Below, piece by piece: positions 1-8,959 of a DNA stretch of 64,000 nucleotides. The stretch is from NCBI GenBank assembly GCA_902168255.1, contig CABHON010000024.1, forward strand, positions 45,406 through 109,405, given 5' to 3'. The translations under genes were made by a program, and so were the position numbers. This stretch comes from an uncultured Legionella sp. (GTDB lineage Bacteria > Pseudomonadota > Gammaproteobacteria > Legionellales > Legionellaceae). The notes below the pieces were generated by a model. It was not told where the DNA came from, did no database searches, and was given only the letters and a program-made list of their open reading frames with translations. Within the stretch, counting starts at the first letter, position 1. Every line of letters starts with the position of its first letter.

Positions 1-2
1 AC

Positions 3-806
3 CACATGATTTCAGGCATGAGTCGCGTTTTTCAATACGATACGATTATTGAGGTCATGCAGGGAAAGGAAAAACCTGAAAAAACGGTATCGTCAGGAAG
101 CTATGTTAACCGTCCCATTATTCGGGAAGATGAAGTGATGCCGCTTGATCCCAGTTTAGTTCACCATCCCATGGCGCATCCAATGGGGCTTTATCAAGCG
201 AGCTTTTTGGATTTAGGCGAAGATCCGTTTAATAACGATCAAGAAATGACGTTTAAGGGCTTATATGGCAGCGATTACAACAAACTAGAATTATATGCCA
301 ATGAAGCAGAAATTGATGAAGGTACGGTGGAGGATGCCGACATCGATATTTTTTATTGGCATTTACTCAATCAATTCTGGGCCATTAAAGGTGGAGCCAA
401 CTATTTTTATCGACCCGCTGAAACACCTTATTGGCAACCCGGGATTGGACTGGAAGGTTTGATGCCGTATTTCATTGATACGAATCTCAGACTCTACTAT
501 CATGATGGCAGCGTGAAACTAGATGCAGAGCTGTCGCGTGACAGTCAAATGACCAATAACTTTTTTGTTCGTACCGGTATTCGCAGTATCTTGGCAACTC
601 AAACCGTGACCCAAAGTGATATTGGCAGTGGTCTAAATCAAATGCGTTATACGGTTCGTCCTTATTATCGGGTGATGCCGGGTTTGAATATCTTTGCTCA
701 ATGGGAATACGATCAAAATGTGGGAGAATTTAAAAACTTGTGTACAAGTGATGGTGAATGCACGAGTGGTAGCGTGGTCACTTTTGGGGTATCCACGGTA
801 TTTTAA
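3..806 (+). CDS. copB: Copper resistance protein B, C-terminal part (runs off left edge)
   Basis: The protein matches the CopB family, outer-membrane beta-barrel proteins of copper resistance operons. Visible features are the YQASFLDLGEDPF-like strand region, a YGSDYNKLELYANEAEID stretch and alternating aromatic strands ending in a terminal phenylalanine (VSTVF), typical of an outer-membrane barrel. The first ATG at position 6 has no ribosome site in view and the frame is open to the window edge, so the signal peptide and Met/His-rich N-terminus of CopB probably lie to the left. It converges on the minus-strand metal genes that follow, 21 bp away. Family assignment is good; the start is unknown. 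Confidence 0.8.
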   Translation, partial: HMISGMSRVFQYDTIIEVMQGKEKPEKTVSSGSYVNRPIIREDEVMPLDPSLVHHPMAHPMGLYQASFLDLGEDPFNNDQEMTFKGLYGSDYNKLELYANEAEIDEGTVEDADIDIFYWHLLNQFWAIKGGANYFYRPAETPYWQPGIGLEGLMPYFIDTNLRLYYHDGSVKLDAELSRDSQMTNNFFVRTGIRSILATQTVTQSDIGSGLNQMRYTVRPYYRVMPGLNIFAQWEYDQNVGEFKNLCTSDGECTSGSVVTFGVSTVF

Positions 807-827
807 ACCTCTATGAATGTTTTTATT

Positions 828-1565
828 TTAATACATAAAAAGCCCAAGACTGGCCAGAAATACCATCGTTAAATCTTCGATAAGCGTAATACTCGACAAA
901 GGTACATTCAGCACTGTACCCAAACAAGCACAACGAATTTTTTGTTTTTTTAATAAACTTTCTATAACACCTAAACTGGAAAATCCCATAATCACTACTG
1001 TCGCCACCAGTGTGATGTTGGGTAGCCAAGCGCCTAAATATAAAACACCCAAACTGAGTTCTAAGAAAGGATAAATAAATCCATAGAAATACCACTTTCG
1101 TGCGAGCCAATCATAGGTAGCATAGCCTTCGGCAAATCCTTTGATATTGAGCAATTTAAAGGCGGAAAAGACCAAAAAGAAACCAGCCATAAATTGATTC
1201 ATCCAACCTGACCAATGAACTTGTCCATCATGAAAATTGCTGATGAATGTGGTGCCTAAGATATAAGCCGCAATCAAAAAAATGGGGAAATAAGCGCGCA
1301 ATCCTTCTTGAGGGGCTGTGCTTTCCGGTATTGTTGATACAGGTTGCTCAACACCGCTCTTGATGAGATGTAATCGATATTTTCCTGCGGAGATAATATA
1401 AGTGTTTAAGGTATCCAAAGAGGGTAACGTTTTTGCTTCAATCTGAAGACGTGGAGGATTAAACGTAATGGTCACTATATTGACATGAGGCACGAGGGCT
1501 GTTTTTATTTTTTCAATGCAAGCTTCACAATGCATGCCTTCAATACGATAATTTATTTTCATCAT
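828..1565 (-). CDS. HMA-domain plus MauE/DoxX-like membrane protein
   Basis: A 245-residue protein in two parts. Residues 1-70 are a heavy-metal-associated (HMA) fold with the metal-binding motif GMHCEACIEKI. Residues 90-245 contain four or five hydrophobic segments that resemble the MauE/DoxX-like membrane family. A second CxC pair (IRCACLG) sits in a loop near residue 205. The HMA domain would bind a soft metal such as Cu, Hg or Zn and pass it to or from the membrane part; the substrate cannot be read from sequence. It lies 4 bp downstream of the cation transporter gene on the same strand, so the two are probably co-transcribed. The start could equally be the second Met at 1562. Confidence 0.7.
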   Translation of the reverse strand: MMKINYRIEGMHCEACIEKIKTALVPHVNIVTITFNPPRLQIEAKTLPSLDTLNTYIISAGKYRLHLIKSGVEQPVSTIPESTAPQEGLRAYFPIFLIAAYILGTTFISNFHDGQVHWSGWMNQFMAGFFLVFSAFKLLNIKGFAEGYATYDWLARKWYFYGFIYPFLELSLGVLYLGAWLPNITLVATVVIMGFSSLGVIESLLKKQKIRCACLGTVLNVPLSSITLIEDLTMVFLASLGLFMY

Positions 1566-1569
1566 TAGC

Positions 1570-2181
1570 TCACTTTATAATTTTTTTGGCTTCACTTAAA
1601 ATATGACACGCTTCTTTTATGACATAAAGCCCAACGAGTGTCCCAACAATTAAATCAGGATAGCGTAAGTGCGTCATGGCGACTAAAATTCCCGAGAGAA
1701 TAACGCTGAGGTTCACAATAACATCTGCTCGAGTGAAAATCCATGCAGCCCTTAAGTGAACCTCGCCTTGTCGAAAGCGTCCTAATAACTGAAGGACGCC
1801 TAGATTAACAAAAAAAGAAAGCCCTGCAATAAAGATCATGATAGTGCTATCAGGAGAACTGCCTGACACAATATGCCAAGCTACTTGTCCTAAGACACCA
1901 AAACTTAAAAAAAGTAATACACTACCACTAAACGTAGCGGCCACCGATTTAAAGTATTGACTGCGTCCAATGGCTAATAACCCAACAGCATAGGCTGATG
2001 CGTCAGCCAACATATCCAGTGAGTCGGCGACAAGGCCCGTGGATTGTGCTAATAATCCGGCGATTAAACCAATAACAAACATCGTTGCATTGAGCCATAA
2101 GGCAATCCATAAAATTTTTCGTTCGGTTTGCGTGGTAACTTTAGGGTGGCAGCCGCAATTATTCATACTTATTATGCTCAT
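1570..2181 (-). CDS. Half-length cation diffusion facilitator-like transporter
   Basis: A 203-residue membrane protein matching the transmembrane part of cation diffusion facilitator (CDF) exporters, with the N-terminal helix motif GLVADSLDMLADA that holds the usual Asp ligands. It lacks the cytosolic C-terminal ferredoxin-like domain of full-length CDFs and ends shortly after the last helix. The N-terminus has a CGCHP motif that may bind metal. The start may be the Met at 2166, directly before NNCGCHP. Neighbours are metal genes on both sides, which supports a metal-efflux role. Substrate unknown. Confidence 0.65.
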   Translation of the reverse strand: MSIISMNNCGCHPKVTTQTERKILWIALWLNATMFVIGLIAGLLAQSTGLVADSLDMLADASAYAVGLLAIGRSQYFKSVAATFSGSVLLFLSFGVLGQVAWHIVSGSSPDSTIMIFIAGLSFFVNLGVLQLLGRFRQGEVHLRAAWIFTRADVIVNLSVILSGILVAMTHLRYPDLIVGTLVGLYVIKEACHILSEAKKIIK

Positions 2182-2199
2182 TCAAAAAAAATTTAACTC

Positions 2200-2547
2200 A
2201 TGTTGATTTTATCGGAAATAGGCTTTACAGAACAGAAAAAGACGAATATTTTCAATGAAAATAACGTAATACGAATAAAAAAAAGACAGCTGTTTCGATT
2301 TTATCTTATTTTAAAGAAAAATATTAAAAAACAAGATAAATTAATAAAAAAATTGCTTAGCCATCCAGTAAAAGAGTTGAGATTTTTAGGTAAGCGTTTG
2401 GAACAAGCACGTGATTTGAGAGTAAAAGCGGATTATAAAGATCAAGATAAATTCAATTTCAATCAAGGAGAGTCTGCCATTTTAACAGCGCATTCAATCA
2501 TGAAATATATTAAATGCGTCTACGCAAGAATGAATTTATCGCCATAA
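2200..2547 (+). CDS. Small basic protein with HEPN/UPF0332-like C-terminal half
   Basis: A 115-residue, Lys-rich ORF. Its C-terminal half (about residues 65-108) contains LRVKADYKDQ followed by an alanine-containing helix. This resembles the end of HEPN/UPF0332 proteins, where an R-x-x-A-D-Y motif precedes the last helix. The N-terminal helices and active-site region of a full HEPN protein are not recognisable, so this may be a remnant. It starts 18 bp from the divergent transporter gene and is followed by the broken P-type ATPase, in a stretch that looks rearranged. Function not assigned; the HEPN resemblance is tentative. Confidence 0.35.
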   Translation: MLILSEIGFTEQKKTNIFNENNVIRIKKRQLFRFYLILKKNIKKQDKLIKKLLSHPVKELRFLGKRLEQARDLRVKADYKDQDKFNFNQGESAILTAHSIMKYIKCVYARMNLSP

Positions 2548-2633
2548 CGAGCTTTATAAATCTAACGTTTATTATGGTATTCAGAAAAAATCAGTATTTT
2601 TACAACACTCACTAAAATTTGCTTTTGACTTAG

Positions 2634-3374
2634 AGAGCCCACAAAAAATCACACTCATGGCCGATTTGGGCCGGATATGCAGGAAAACCCTTCATTGGCA
2701 ATCATTCGTTTGCAGAAGATCACAAAATCTGTCATCAATCGGTTGAAAGTCTTTTAAATCAACTAGAACAAGAAGGAAAAACCACGCTGGTACTGGGCAA
2801 TGAAAAAGAAGTGTTTGGTGTTTTTGCTGTGGCTGATAAAGTGCGAGAAACGAGTAAAAAAGCGCTTACGACATTGCAGCAAATGGGGATTAAAACCATC
2901 ATGATTACGGGTGACAATGAGCGAACGGCACGTTCTATTGCTGCCACACTGAACATTGACAAAGTGTATGCCAATCAATTACCTCAGGACAAATTTCATG
3001 TTATTGAACAATTACTTAAAGTCAATACGCATGTTGGTATGATAGGTGATGGCATGAATGATGCCCCTGCTTTAGCTAAAGCATCGATTGGCTTTGCAAT
3101 GGGTGCGGCAGGCAATGATACGGCCTTAGAAACCGCGGATGTTGCCTTGATGGAAGATAATTTAGAAAAGGTGGCCACCTTTATTAACATCAGCCAAATG
3201 AGTCATCGGCATTTAGTGCAGAATATCAGCTTTGCGTTGGCGGTTAAAGGCATCTTTTTTGTATTAGCGTTATTAGGGGAGGCCACCTTATGGATGGCAG
3301 TATTTGCTGATATGGGCGCCAGTTTGATTGTGGTGGCAAACGGGTTAAAAATCTTAAAAAAAACGTCTCTTTAA
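2634..3374 (+). pseudogene. Zn/Cd-type P1B ATPase, C-terminal fragment
   Basis: Translation from about 2661 gives the C-terminal third of a P1B-type ATPase. The motifs seen are TGDNERTA, the hinge GDGMNDAPALA, ETADVALM, and the terminal helix sequence TLWMAVFADMGASL typical of ZntA/CadA Zn/Cd/Pb exporters. The phosphorylation motif DKTGT, the CPx helix and the metal-binding N-terminus are absent. The frame has a TAG at 2631, and upstream DNA (2548-2633) reads in another frame as unrelated sequence. An ATG at 2811 could express about 187 residues, but that would lack a transport path and the catalytic Asp. This is a 5'-deleted gene. Confidence 0.85.
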
Positions 3375-3397
3375 AAAAATGTTGTGGATAAGAAAAT

Positions 3398-4342
3398 TTA
3401 TCGGTGTTCTATCTTGCACGTCATCCCAACAGGCGCGCATGCTGTGGTTTCATGCTGCAATGTAGTATGATGAATATCAAATTGCTCAGCTAGCATTTTT
3501 CGCATCCTATCTAAAATTTCTTCACAATTTTGATGAGAAGCCGTTACTACATGTGCCGTTAAACTGATTTTACCGCTGGTAATAGCCCACACATGCAAGT
3601 CATGAATATCTATAATGAATTCAATCGTACAGAGCGTTTCTTTCAGTTTTGATAAATTAACGCCTTGTGGAACGCCTTCCAGCAAAATGTTGATACTTTC
3701 TTTAAGCAATAGCCAACCTCTGGGCAATACCCAAAGCCCAATTAAAATGGCCACAGCTGAGTCCACCCAATTGGCTTGCGTATAACGCATAAGCAGGGCG
3801 GCGATAATGACCCCAACTGAGCCTATCATATCACTCCACACTTCAAGATATGCCCCTTTAATATTCAAGCTTTTTTCTTTGTCCTCTGAAAGCAATCGCA
3901 TTGAAATGATATTAATGACAAGCCCCAAAGTCGCAATAATAAGCATACCCATCGATTGAATTTCTACCGTAATAAATAGGCGTTGATAGGCTTCATAAAT
4001 AATATAAATAGCAATTAAGAAAAGCAAAAGAGTATTAAAGACTGCTGCCAAAATTTCAAAACGATAATAACCAAAAGTTCTTTCTGTGTCAGCCGGTCGA
4101 CGACCAACATAAATGGCCAATAATGCAATGGCTAAAGCAGCCACGTCAGTAAGCATATGCGCAGCATCAGAAAGAAGAGCCAGGCTTCCTGTTACAAAGC
4201 CACCGACCATCTCTGCTATCAAAAAGGTAGATGTTAAACATAATGCATAAATTAATGTTTTTGTTTTAGTTTTTTTAGAAACCGCATGGGTATGTGCATG
4301 GGCGTGATTATGTGAATGTTCTGAACTCATGATTTTTTCCAA
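3398..4342 (-). CDS. czcD: CDF family divalent metal exporter (CzcD/ZitB type)
   Basis: A full-length CDF transporter of 314 residues. It has a His-rich N-terminus (SEHSHNHAHAHTHA), six membrane helices with metal-site motifs SDAAHMLTD in helix 2 and WVDSAVA in helix 5, and a cytosolic C-terminal domain with a DIHDLHVWAI motif. CDFs export Zn2+, Cd2+ or Co2+ from the cytoplasm by proton antiport. It is the last gene of the minus-strand czcCBA operon and follows the zinc-ribbon gene by 15 bp. The start at 4342 or the Met at 4330 are both possible; 4330 directly precedes the His-rich stretch. Confidence 0.85.
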   Translation of the reverse strand: MEKIMSSEHSHNHAHAHTHAVSKKTKTKTLIYALCLTSTFLIAEMVGGFVTGSLALLSDAAHMLTDVAALAIALLAIYVGRRPADTERTFGYYRFEILAAVFNTLLLFLIAIYIIYEAYQRLFITVEIQSMGMLIIATLGLVINIISMRLLSEDKEKSLNIKGAYLEVWSDMIGSVGVIIAALLMRYTQANWVDSAVAILIGLWVLPRGWLLLKESINILLEGVPQGVNLSKLKETLCTIEFIIDIHDLHVWAITSGKISLTAHVVTASHQNCEEILDRMRKMLAEQFDIHHTTLQHETTACAPVGMTCKIEHR

Positions 4343-4357
4343 TAATTTAAAGCGATA

Positions 4358-4648
4358 TTATGACCGTTCTTTTCCGCATTGTGGGCAAAATTTTTCGCCT
4401 TGAGCTAAGTCGAAGCCACACGCAGCACATGTAGCTGCAAGAGAGGTGCCGCATTGTTGACAAAATTTGGCATTATAGGCATTGGGTGTATGACAACTAA
4501 AACACGCCATTCCGGCGGGTTGAGTGGTATTTCTCTCTTGATAGTAGCTATTGCCATGATGACCACCCCGTTTTCTTTCATGTTTTCCATAACTCTGTCC
4601 TTGATGCCCCATAAGATACCCATTAATTAATTGCTTTAAAAAGCCCAT
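4358..4648 (-). CDS. Small double zinc-ribbon protein
   Basis: A 96-residue protein whose C-terminal half holds two zinc-ribbon units: CFSCHTPNA with FCQQCG, then CAACGFDL with FCPQCG. The N-terminal half has a short hydrophobic start (MGFLKQLINGYL) and a Gly/His/Lys-rich linker. It sits between czcA and czcD on the same strand. It could be a metal sensor, chaperone or storage protein for the efflux operon, but nothing in the sequence decides. The family is widespread as zinc-ribbon domain proteins without fixed function. Confidence 0.7.
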   Translation of the reverse strand: MGFLKQLINGYLMGHQGQSYGKHERKRGGHHGNSYYQERNTTQPAGMACFSCHTPNAYNAKFCQQCGTSLAATCAACGFDLAQGEKFCPQCGKERS

Positions 4649-4706
4649 GCTATCCTCGTATAAAAATTATTAATAAGTGTTGAGTCTAGCATATTCTGTA
4701 AAAAAA

Positions 4707-7700
4707 TTAACGACTATGCTTAAAGAAATAAGCATAAAGAACTGGCAAAACCAATAAGGTTAATGTTGTGGATGAAATCAAACCACCCACTACTACGCTG
4801 GCTAAAGGCCGTTGAATTTCAGCACCAATGCCCCGAGCCAATAACATAGGAATTAAACCTAAAGCTGTAATAAACGCTGTCATGAGCACTGGACGTAGAC
4901 GAGAGATGGCGCCGTTTAATACAGCCTGCTCTACTGGCATACCTTCCTGAGTATTTTGATTAATGGCATTAATTAACACCACACCATTTAATACCGCAAT
5001 ACCAAATAACGCAATAAAACCAATGGAACTGGGTACCGATAAATACTGTCCACTGATAAACAAAGCAACAATACCACCAATAAGCGCCAATGGTACATTC
5101 ATCATGACTAAGAGCGCTTGACTCGGCGAATTAAAAGCGAAATATAACAAGAGAAAAATAAGACCTAACGAAATGGGCACGACAATCATAAGCCTTGCCT
5201 GTGCCCGTTGTTGATTTTCAAATTGGCCACCGTAGGTCACCGAATATCCTGAGGGTAAGGTTATTTGACTTTCAATGCGTTGCTGAATTTCTTTTACCAC
5301 ACTTCCCATGTCTCGTCCTTCCACATTCGCTTGAATCACTACCCGACGTTGCACATCATCACGCCGAATTTGTGGTGGAGCAGATTCTAACGAAATTTGA
5401 GCGACATCCTTTAGGCGAACCCATGCTCCTTTGGGAGACAATAAAATTAAATCACCTATACGCTCCATGCTATTACGAGAGTTTTTGGAGAAACGAACAT
5501 AAATATCATAGCGCTCATTGCCATTAATGACTTGCCCTGCAGTTTTGCCGCCAATGGCATCTGAAATTAATGACATCACTTGATCAATCGAGATGCTGTA
5601 TCGCATGAGGGCTTCTCGATCAGGCTTGATGACTAATTGCGCTTCACCGGTAATTTGCTCCATAGCCACATCGCGGGTACCGCGAATAGACTTAACCACC
5701 TTTTCAATTTCTCGCCCTTTTTCAGCCAGAATAGCTAAATTAGGACCAAACAACTTAATGGCCAATTGCGCGCGAACTCCTGATAAAAGTTCGTCGACGC
5801 GACTCGAAATAGGTTGGGTAAACGACAATAATATCCCTGGATAGTCGCCTATTTTATTCGCCATTTTTTGTTGTAGCGCCATACGATTCTTCGCACTTAT
5901 CCACTCACTCACCGGTTTTAGGCCAATATAAATTTCGATGTTAGAAACAGGCTCTGGATCTCCGCCAAGTTCTGGTCGTCCTATACGACTGGAAGCATAG
6001 GTCACTTCGGGAAAAGATAATAATTTTTCTTCAAGCGTATTAGCTACTTTAACCGCTGTATCTAGACTAGCGGAAGGCGCTAAAGTAGCACGAATATTGA
6101 GTGTACCTTCCTCAAGCTCCGGAACAAACTCCGTCCCCAAAAAAGGCAAAATACACAACGAAAGCAAAAATAAGCCAACAGCGGACAACATTATGCTTTT
6201 GGGTCTGGTTAATGCTTTCGTTAATAACCATTGATATCGCTTAACAAGAGGAGGTAGCAGCGGGCTTTCACGATGGCGCACATCTTTTTTAAAAAAATAG
6301 GTGGCCAATGCCGGAATAGCCATCATAGCAACAAGCAGAGAAGCTAACATCCCTAATACAATGCTAATCGCCATAGGACTGAATAATTTTCCTTCCACAC
6401 CTTGCAAACTGAAAAGAGGGGTAAAGACAACAATAATGATTAAGACAGCAAAGAATACCGAACGTGAGACTTCTCGTGCCGCTTCTTGTATACGCAGAGC
6501 AACAGGGTGACTTTCTAAGGCATCCGGAGGGTTGGTTGCTTGACTCAAATGTTTAAAAATATTTTCCATCATCACGACGGAACCATCTACCATCATTCCA
6601 ATAGAAATCGCTAGCCCACCTAATGACATTAAATTCGCCGACACGTCTTCTAAGGCCATAACCATTAGCGCCAATGCCACTGAAATAGGTACAGAAATCA
6701 ATACTAAAAAAGTTGCCCGGATATTCACCAAAAAGAGCAGCAAAACAATGACAATTAAGATAAAAGCTTCTAGTAAAGCTTTCACAACAGTATGAATGGC
6801 TTGCTGAATTAAATCAGCCTGATCATAGACTGGTTCTAAAACAACACCCGGTGGTAAGGCTTTTTGAATGATGGGGATCACGGCTTTAATACCATCAATG
6901 GTCGCTTTTGTATTGGCTCCGATGCGTTTAAGTACTATGCCGGCAACTACTTCATGCAAAGCACGGGGTTTCCCCTTAGCATCTCGTTCAGTCATTGTTA
7001 CCGCACCTTGACGGATTTCACTGCCATAGGCTACCGTAGCCATTTGGCTCACACGTACCACCACGCCGTCACTGTCTTTAACGGGAATATTGTCAATATC
7101 TTCTAATCCCTCTTTACCCGAGCGTACCCAACCAAAACCACGAATGGTCATTTGCTCTGCTCCTCGGTCAAGATACCAGCCTCCTGCATTGCGATTATTT
7201 GCCTCAATTGCCTTTATTAAGTCATTCATTGTTAATTTATAAGCTAATAGACGCGATGGATCTACTTGAACTTGATATTGTCGTACTTCACCACCAAAAG
7301 ATAACACATCCGTTACGCCATCCACGGGTGCAATTAATAATTTAACCACCCAATCATTGAGGCTACGTAGTGCCATTATATCGTATTTTTTAGGATCATC
7401 GGTTTTGAGAATATATTGAAAAACCTGTCCAAGACCAGAGGTATTAGGGCCTATTTCAGGGACACCTACTCCTTCAGGTATTTTTTCTCGCGCAGACTGC
7501 AAACGCTCAAAGACTTGTTGACGCGCAAAATAAATATCCACATTACCTTTAAACACCACGGTTACCACGGACAAACCTACTTTGGAAATAGAGCGCACTT
7601 CTTCAACGTCGGGTAAAGCGTACATCACCGCTTCAATAGGGTAACTGATGAGTTGCTCTACTTCTTCGGCAGCAAGCCCCGGTGCTTCAGTGTTAACCAC

Positions 7701-7841
7701 CACTTGAACATTGGTCACATCCGGAAAGGCATCAAAATTAAGCTTGGAAAAAGTCATGACTGCTGCTAGCAGCGAAGCTAATAGCCCTAATAGAACTAAT
7801 AACCGATTATTAACGGCGAAATCAATGAGTTTATTGAGCAT
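4707..7841 (-). CDS. czcA: Heavy-metal efflux RND permease (CzcA/CusA family)
   Basis: A 1044-residue RND pump matching the heavy-metal efflux (HME) subfamily in length and layout. It has an N-terminal helix, a first periplasmic loop with GLAAEEVEQLISYPIE, central helices with GMMVDGSVVMMEN (the Asp of the proton relay), a second periplasmic loop and a C-terminal helix bundle. It would form the inner-membrane trimer of a tripartite pump with the downstream-numbered czcB and czcC products, driven by protons. The metal (Zn/Co/Cd or Cu/Ag) is not certain from the sequence. It starts 8 bp after the adaptor gene ends, consistent with translational linkage. Confidence 0.92.
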   Translation of the reverse strand: MLNKLIDFAVNNRLLVLLGLLASLLAAVMTFSKLNFDAFPDVTNVQVVVNTEAPGLAAEEVEQLISYPIEAVMYALPDVEEVRSISKVGLSVVTVVFKGNVDIYFARQQVFERLQSAREKIPEGVGVPEIGPNTSGLGQVFQYILKTDDPKKYDIMALRSLNDWVVKLLIAPVDGVTDVLSFGGEVRQYQVQVDPSRLLAYKLTMNDLIKAIEANNRNAGGWYLDRGAEQMTIRGFGWVRSGKEGLEDIDNIPVKDSDGVVVRVSQMATVAYGSEIRQGAVTMTERDAKGKPRALHEVVAGIVLKRIGANTKATIDGIKAVIPIIQKALPPGVVLEPVYDQADLIQQAIHTVVKALLEAFILIVIVLLLFLVNIRATFLVLISVPISVALALMVMALEDVSANLMSLGGLAISIGMMVDGSVVMMENIFKHLSQATNPPDALESHPVALRIQEAAREVSRSVFFAVLIIIVVFTPLFSLQGVEGKLFSPMAISIVLGMLASLLVAMMAIPALATYFFKKDVRHRESPLLPPLVKRYQWLLTKALTRPKSIMLSAVGLFLLSLCILPFLGTEFVPELEEGTLNIRATLAPSASLDTAVKVANTLEEKLLSFPEVTYASSRIGRPELGGDPEPVSNIEIYIGLKPVSEWISAKNRMALQQKMANKIGDYPGILLSFTQPISSRVDELLSGVRAQLAIKLFGPNLAILAEKGREIEKVVKSIRGTRDVAMEQITGEAQLVIKPDREALMRYSISIDQVMSLISDAIGGKTAGQVINGNERYDIYVRFSKNSRNSMERIGDLILLSPKGAWVRLKDVAQISLESAPPQIRRDDVQRRVVIQANVEGRDMGSVVKEIQQRIESQITLPSGYSVTYGGQFENQQRAQARLMIVVPISLGLIFLLLYFAFNSPSQALLVMMNVPLALIGGIVALFISGQYLSVPSSIGFIALFGIAVLNGVVLINAINQNTQEGMPVEQAVLNGAISRLRPVLMTAFITALGLIPMLLARGIGAEIQRPLASVVVGGLISSTTLTLLVLPVLYAYFFKHSR

Positions 7842-7849
7842 GGTGTTTC

Positions 7850-8959
7850 TTAATCTCCATGAGCATCAAAGCCTTTTTTACTTAACTCGGCATGAATAAA
7901 AAATGCCCCTTGTGTGACGACACGATCCCCCGGTTCAACACCTTCAATAACGGCTTGATTTTCAATTATTTCACGCATTTTTACTTCACGTTGCTGGAAC
8001 TGTCCTGACGCCTTTTCAATATAAATAACCCAATCACCATCGCTATTTTTTGACAACGCGTCACTGGGAATCGCTAACAAAGGGGCAGTTTTTCCTACCT
8101 CAATTTGACATTGAACAAATTGACCTGGATGAAGCGCATCGTCTGTATTAGGAACTTCTAAACGAATGGATCGGGTACGTGTTATTTCATCCAATTGATG
8201 ATGCACCTGAATAACTCGACCAGAAAGTGTTTTGTCATTGACGTTAATCACCACTGTTTCGCCAACAGCCACAGGAGTACTTTGATTCGGATGTAATCTT
8301 GCATCTACCCAAACAGTTTTTTCATCCACAATATCTAAGAGGATCCTGCCTGCCTCCACTAATTCTCCTTCCGTAAAATTGATATTAAAAACCGTACCAT
8401 CACGGGAAGCAAATAATTTAAAATCTCCATTGGCGTTAATCGGTTTTTCAAAACGTAATAAATTTTCTATTTCAGTGGCAGTCATTCCATAAGCCATTGC
8501 AGTGGCATACGCATTTTGATAGGTTACACGTGCCGCAGAAAAACGTTTTCCCGAAACAGCATCTTTTCCCAAAGCTTGCACTCGCTTCCATTCTTGCCAC
8601 GACAGTAATAAATCGCTTTGCGTTTTGGCCATATCAACACTGGAAAGACGCAAGAGAGTTTGTCCTTTTTTTATTAGTTCTCCTTCTTGAATATAGCGTT
8701 GCAATACTTGCGCTGCCACTCGTGTACTGACTTTTGTGGTTAAATCCGCGTTGGGAATGACTTCTCCTGGGGCAGAAACAAGATGCGGCAAAGCCTGTGG
8801 TTCGATACGGGTTACCTCAATACCCGCCATTTTTTGAGCATGCGTTGATAAAAAGACCGTATTGCTTTCGGATTCTGTTTTTTTTGGCTCTGCATACGCA
8901 ACCAAATAACCGCTGGTTATCAAACTTAAGCACAATAATCCATTCACTATTTTTTTCAT
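7850..8959 (-). CDS. czcB: Efflux RND periplasmic adaptor (membrane fusion protein)
   Basis: The adaptor of the HME-RND pump, 369 residues from the ATG at 8959. That start gives a clean signal peptide (MKKIVNGLL to the AYA cleavage motif) and overlaps the czcC stop in an ATGA arrangement; the longer open frame to 9028 is internal to czcC. Domains in order are a barrel-sandwich half, an alpha-hairpin (LLSWQEWKRVQAL), the second half, a beta-barrel and the membrane-proximal domain ending in GDRVVTQGAFF. It bridges the inner-membrane pump and the outer-membrane channel. Confidence 0.9.
   Translation of the reverse strand: MKKIVNGLLCLSLITSGYLVAYAEPKKTESESNTVFLSTHAQKMAGIEVTRIEPQALPHLVSAPGEVIPNADLTTKVSTRVAAQVLQRYIQEGELIKKGQTLLRLSSVDMAKTQSDLLLSWQEWKRVQALGKDAVSGKRFSAARVTYQNAYATAMAYGMTATEIENLLRFEKPINANGDFKLFASRDGTVFNINFTEGELVEAGRILLDIVDEKTVWVDARLHPNQSTPVAVGETVVINVNDKTLSGRVIQVHHQLDEITRTRSIRLEVPNTDDALHPGQFVQCQIEVGKTAPLLAIPSDALSKNSDGDWVIYIEKASGQFQQREVKMREIIENQAVIEGVEPGDRVVTQGAFFIHAELSKKGFDAHGD

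Noticed and set aside
4707..7841. Several plus-strand frames of 60-110 codons within czcA
   Set aside because: Antisense shadows of a long conserved gene. None has a ribosome site or family match.
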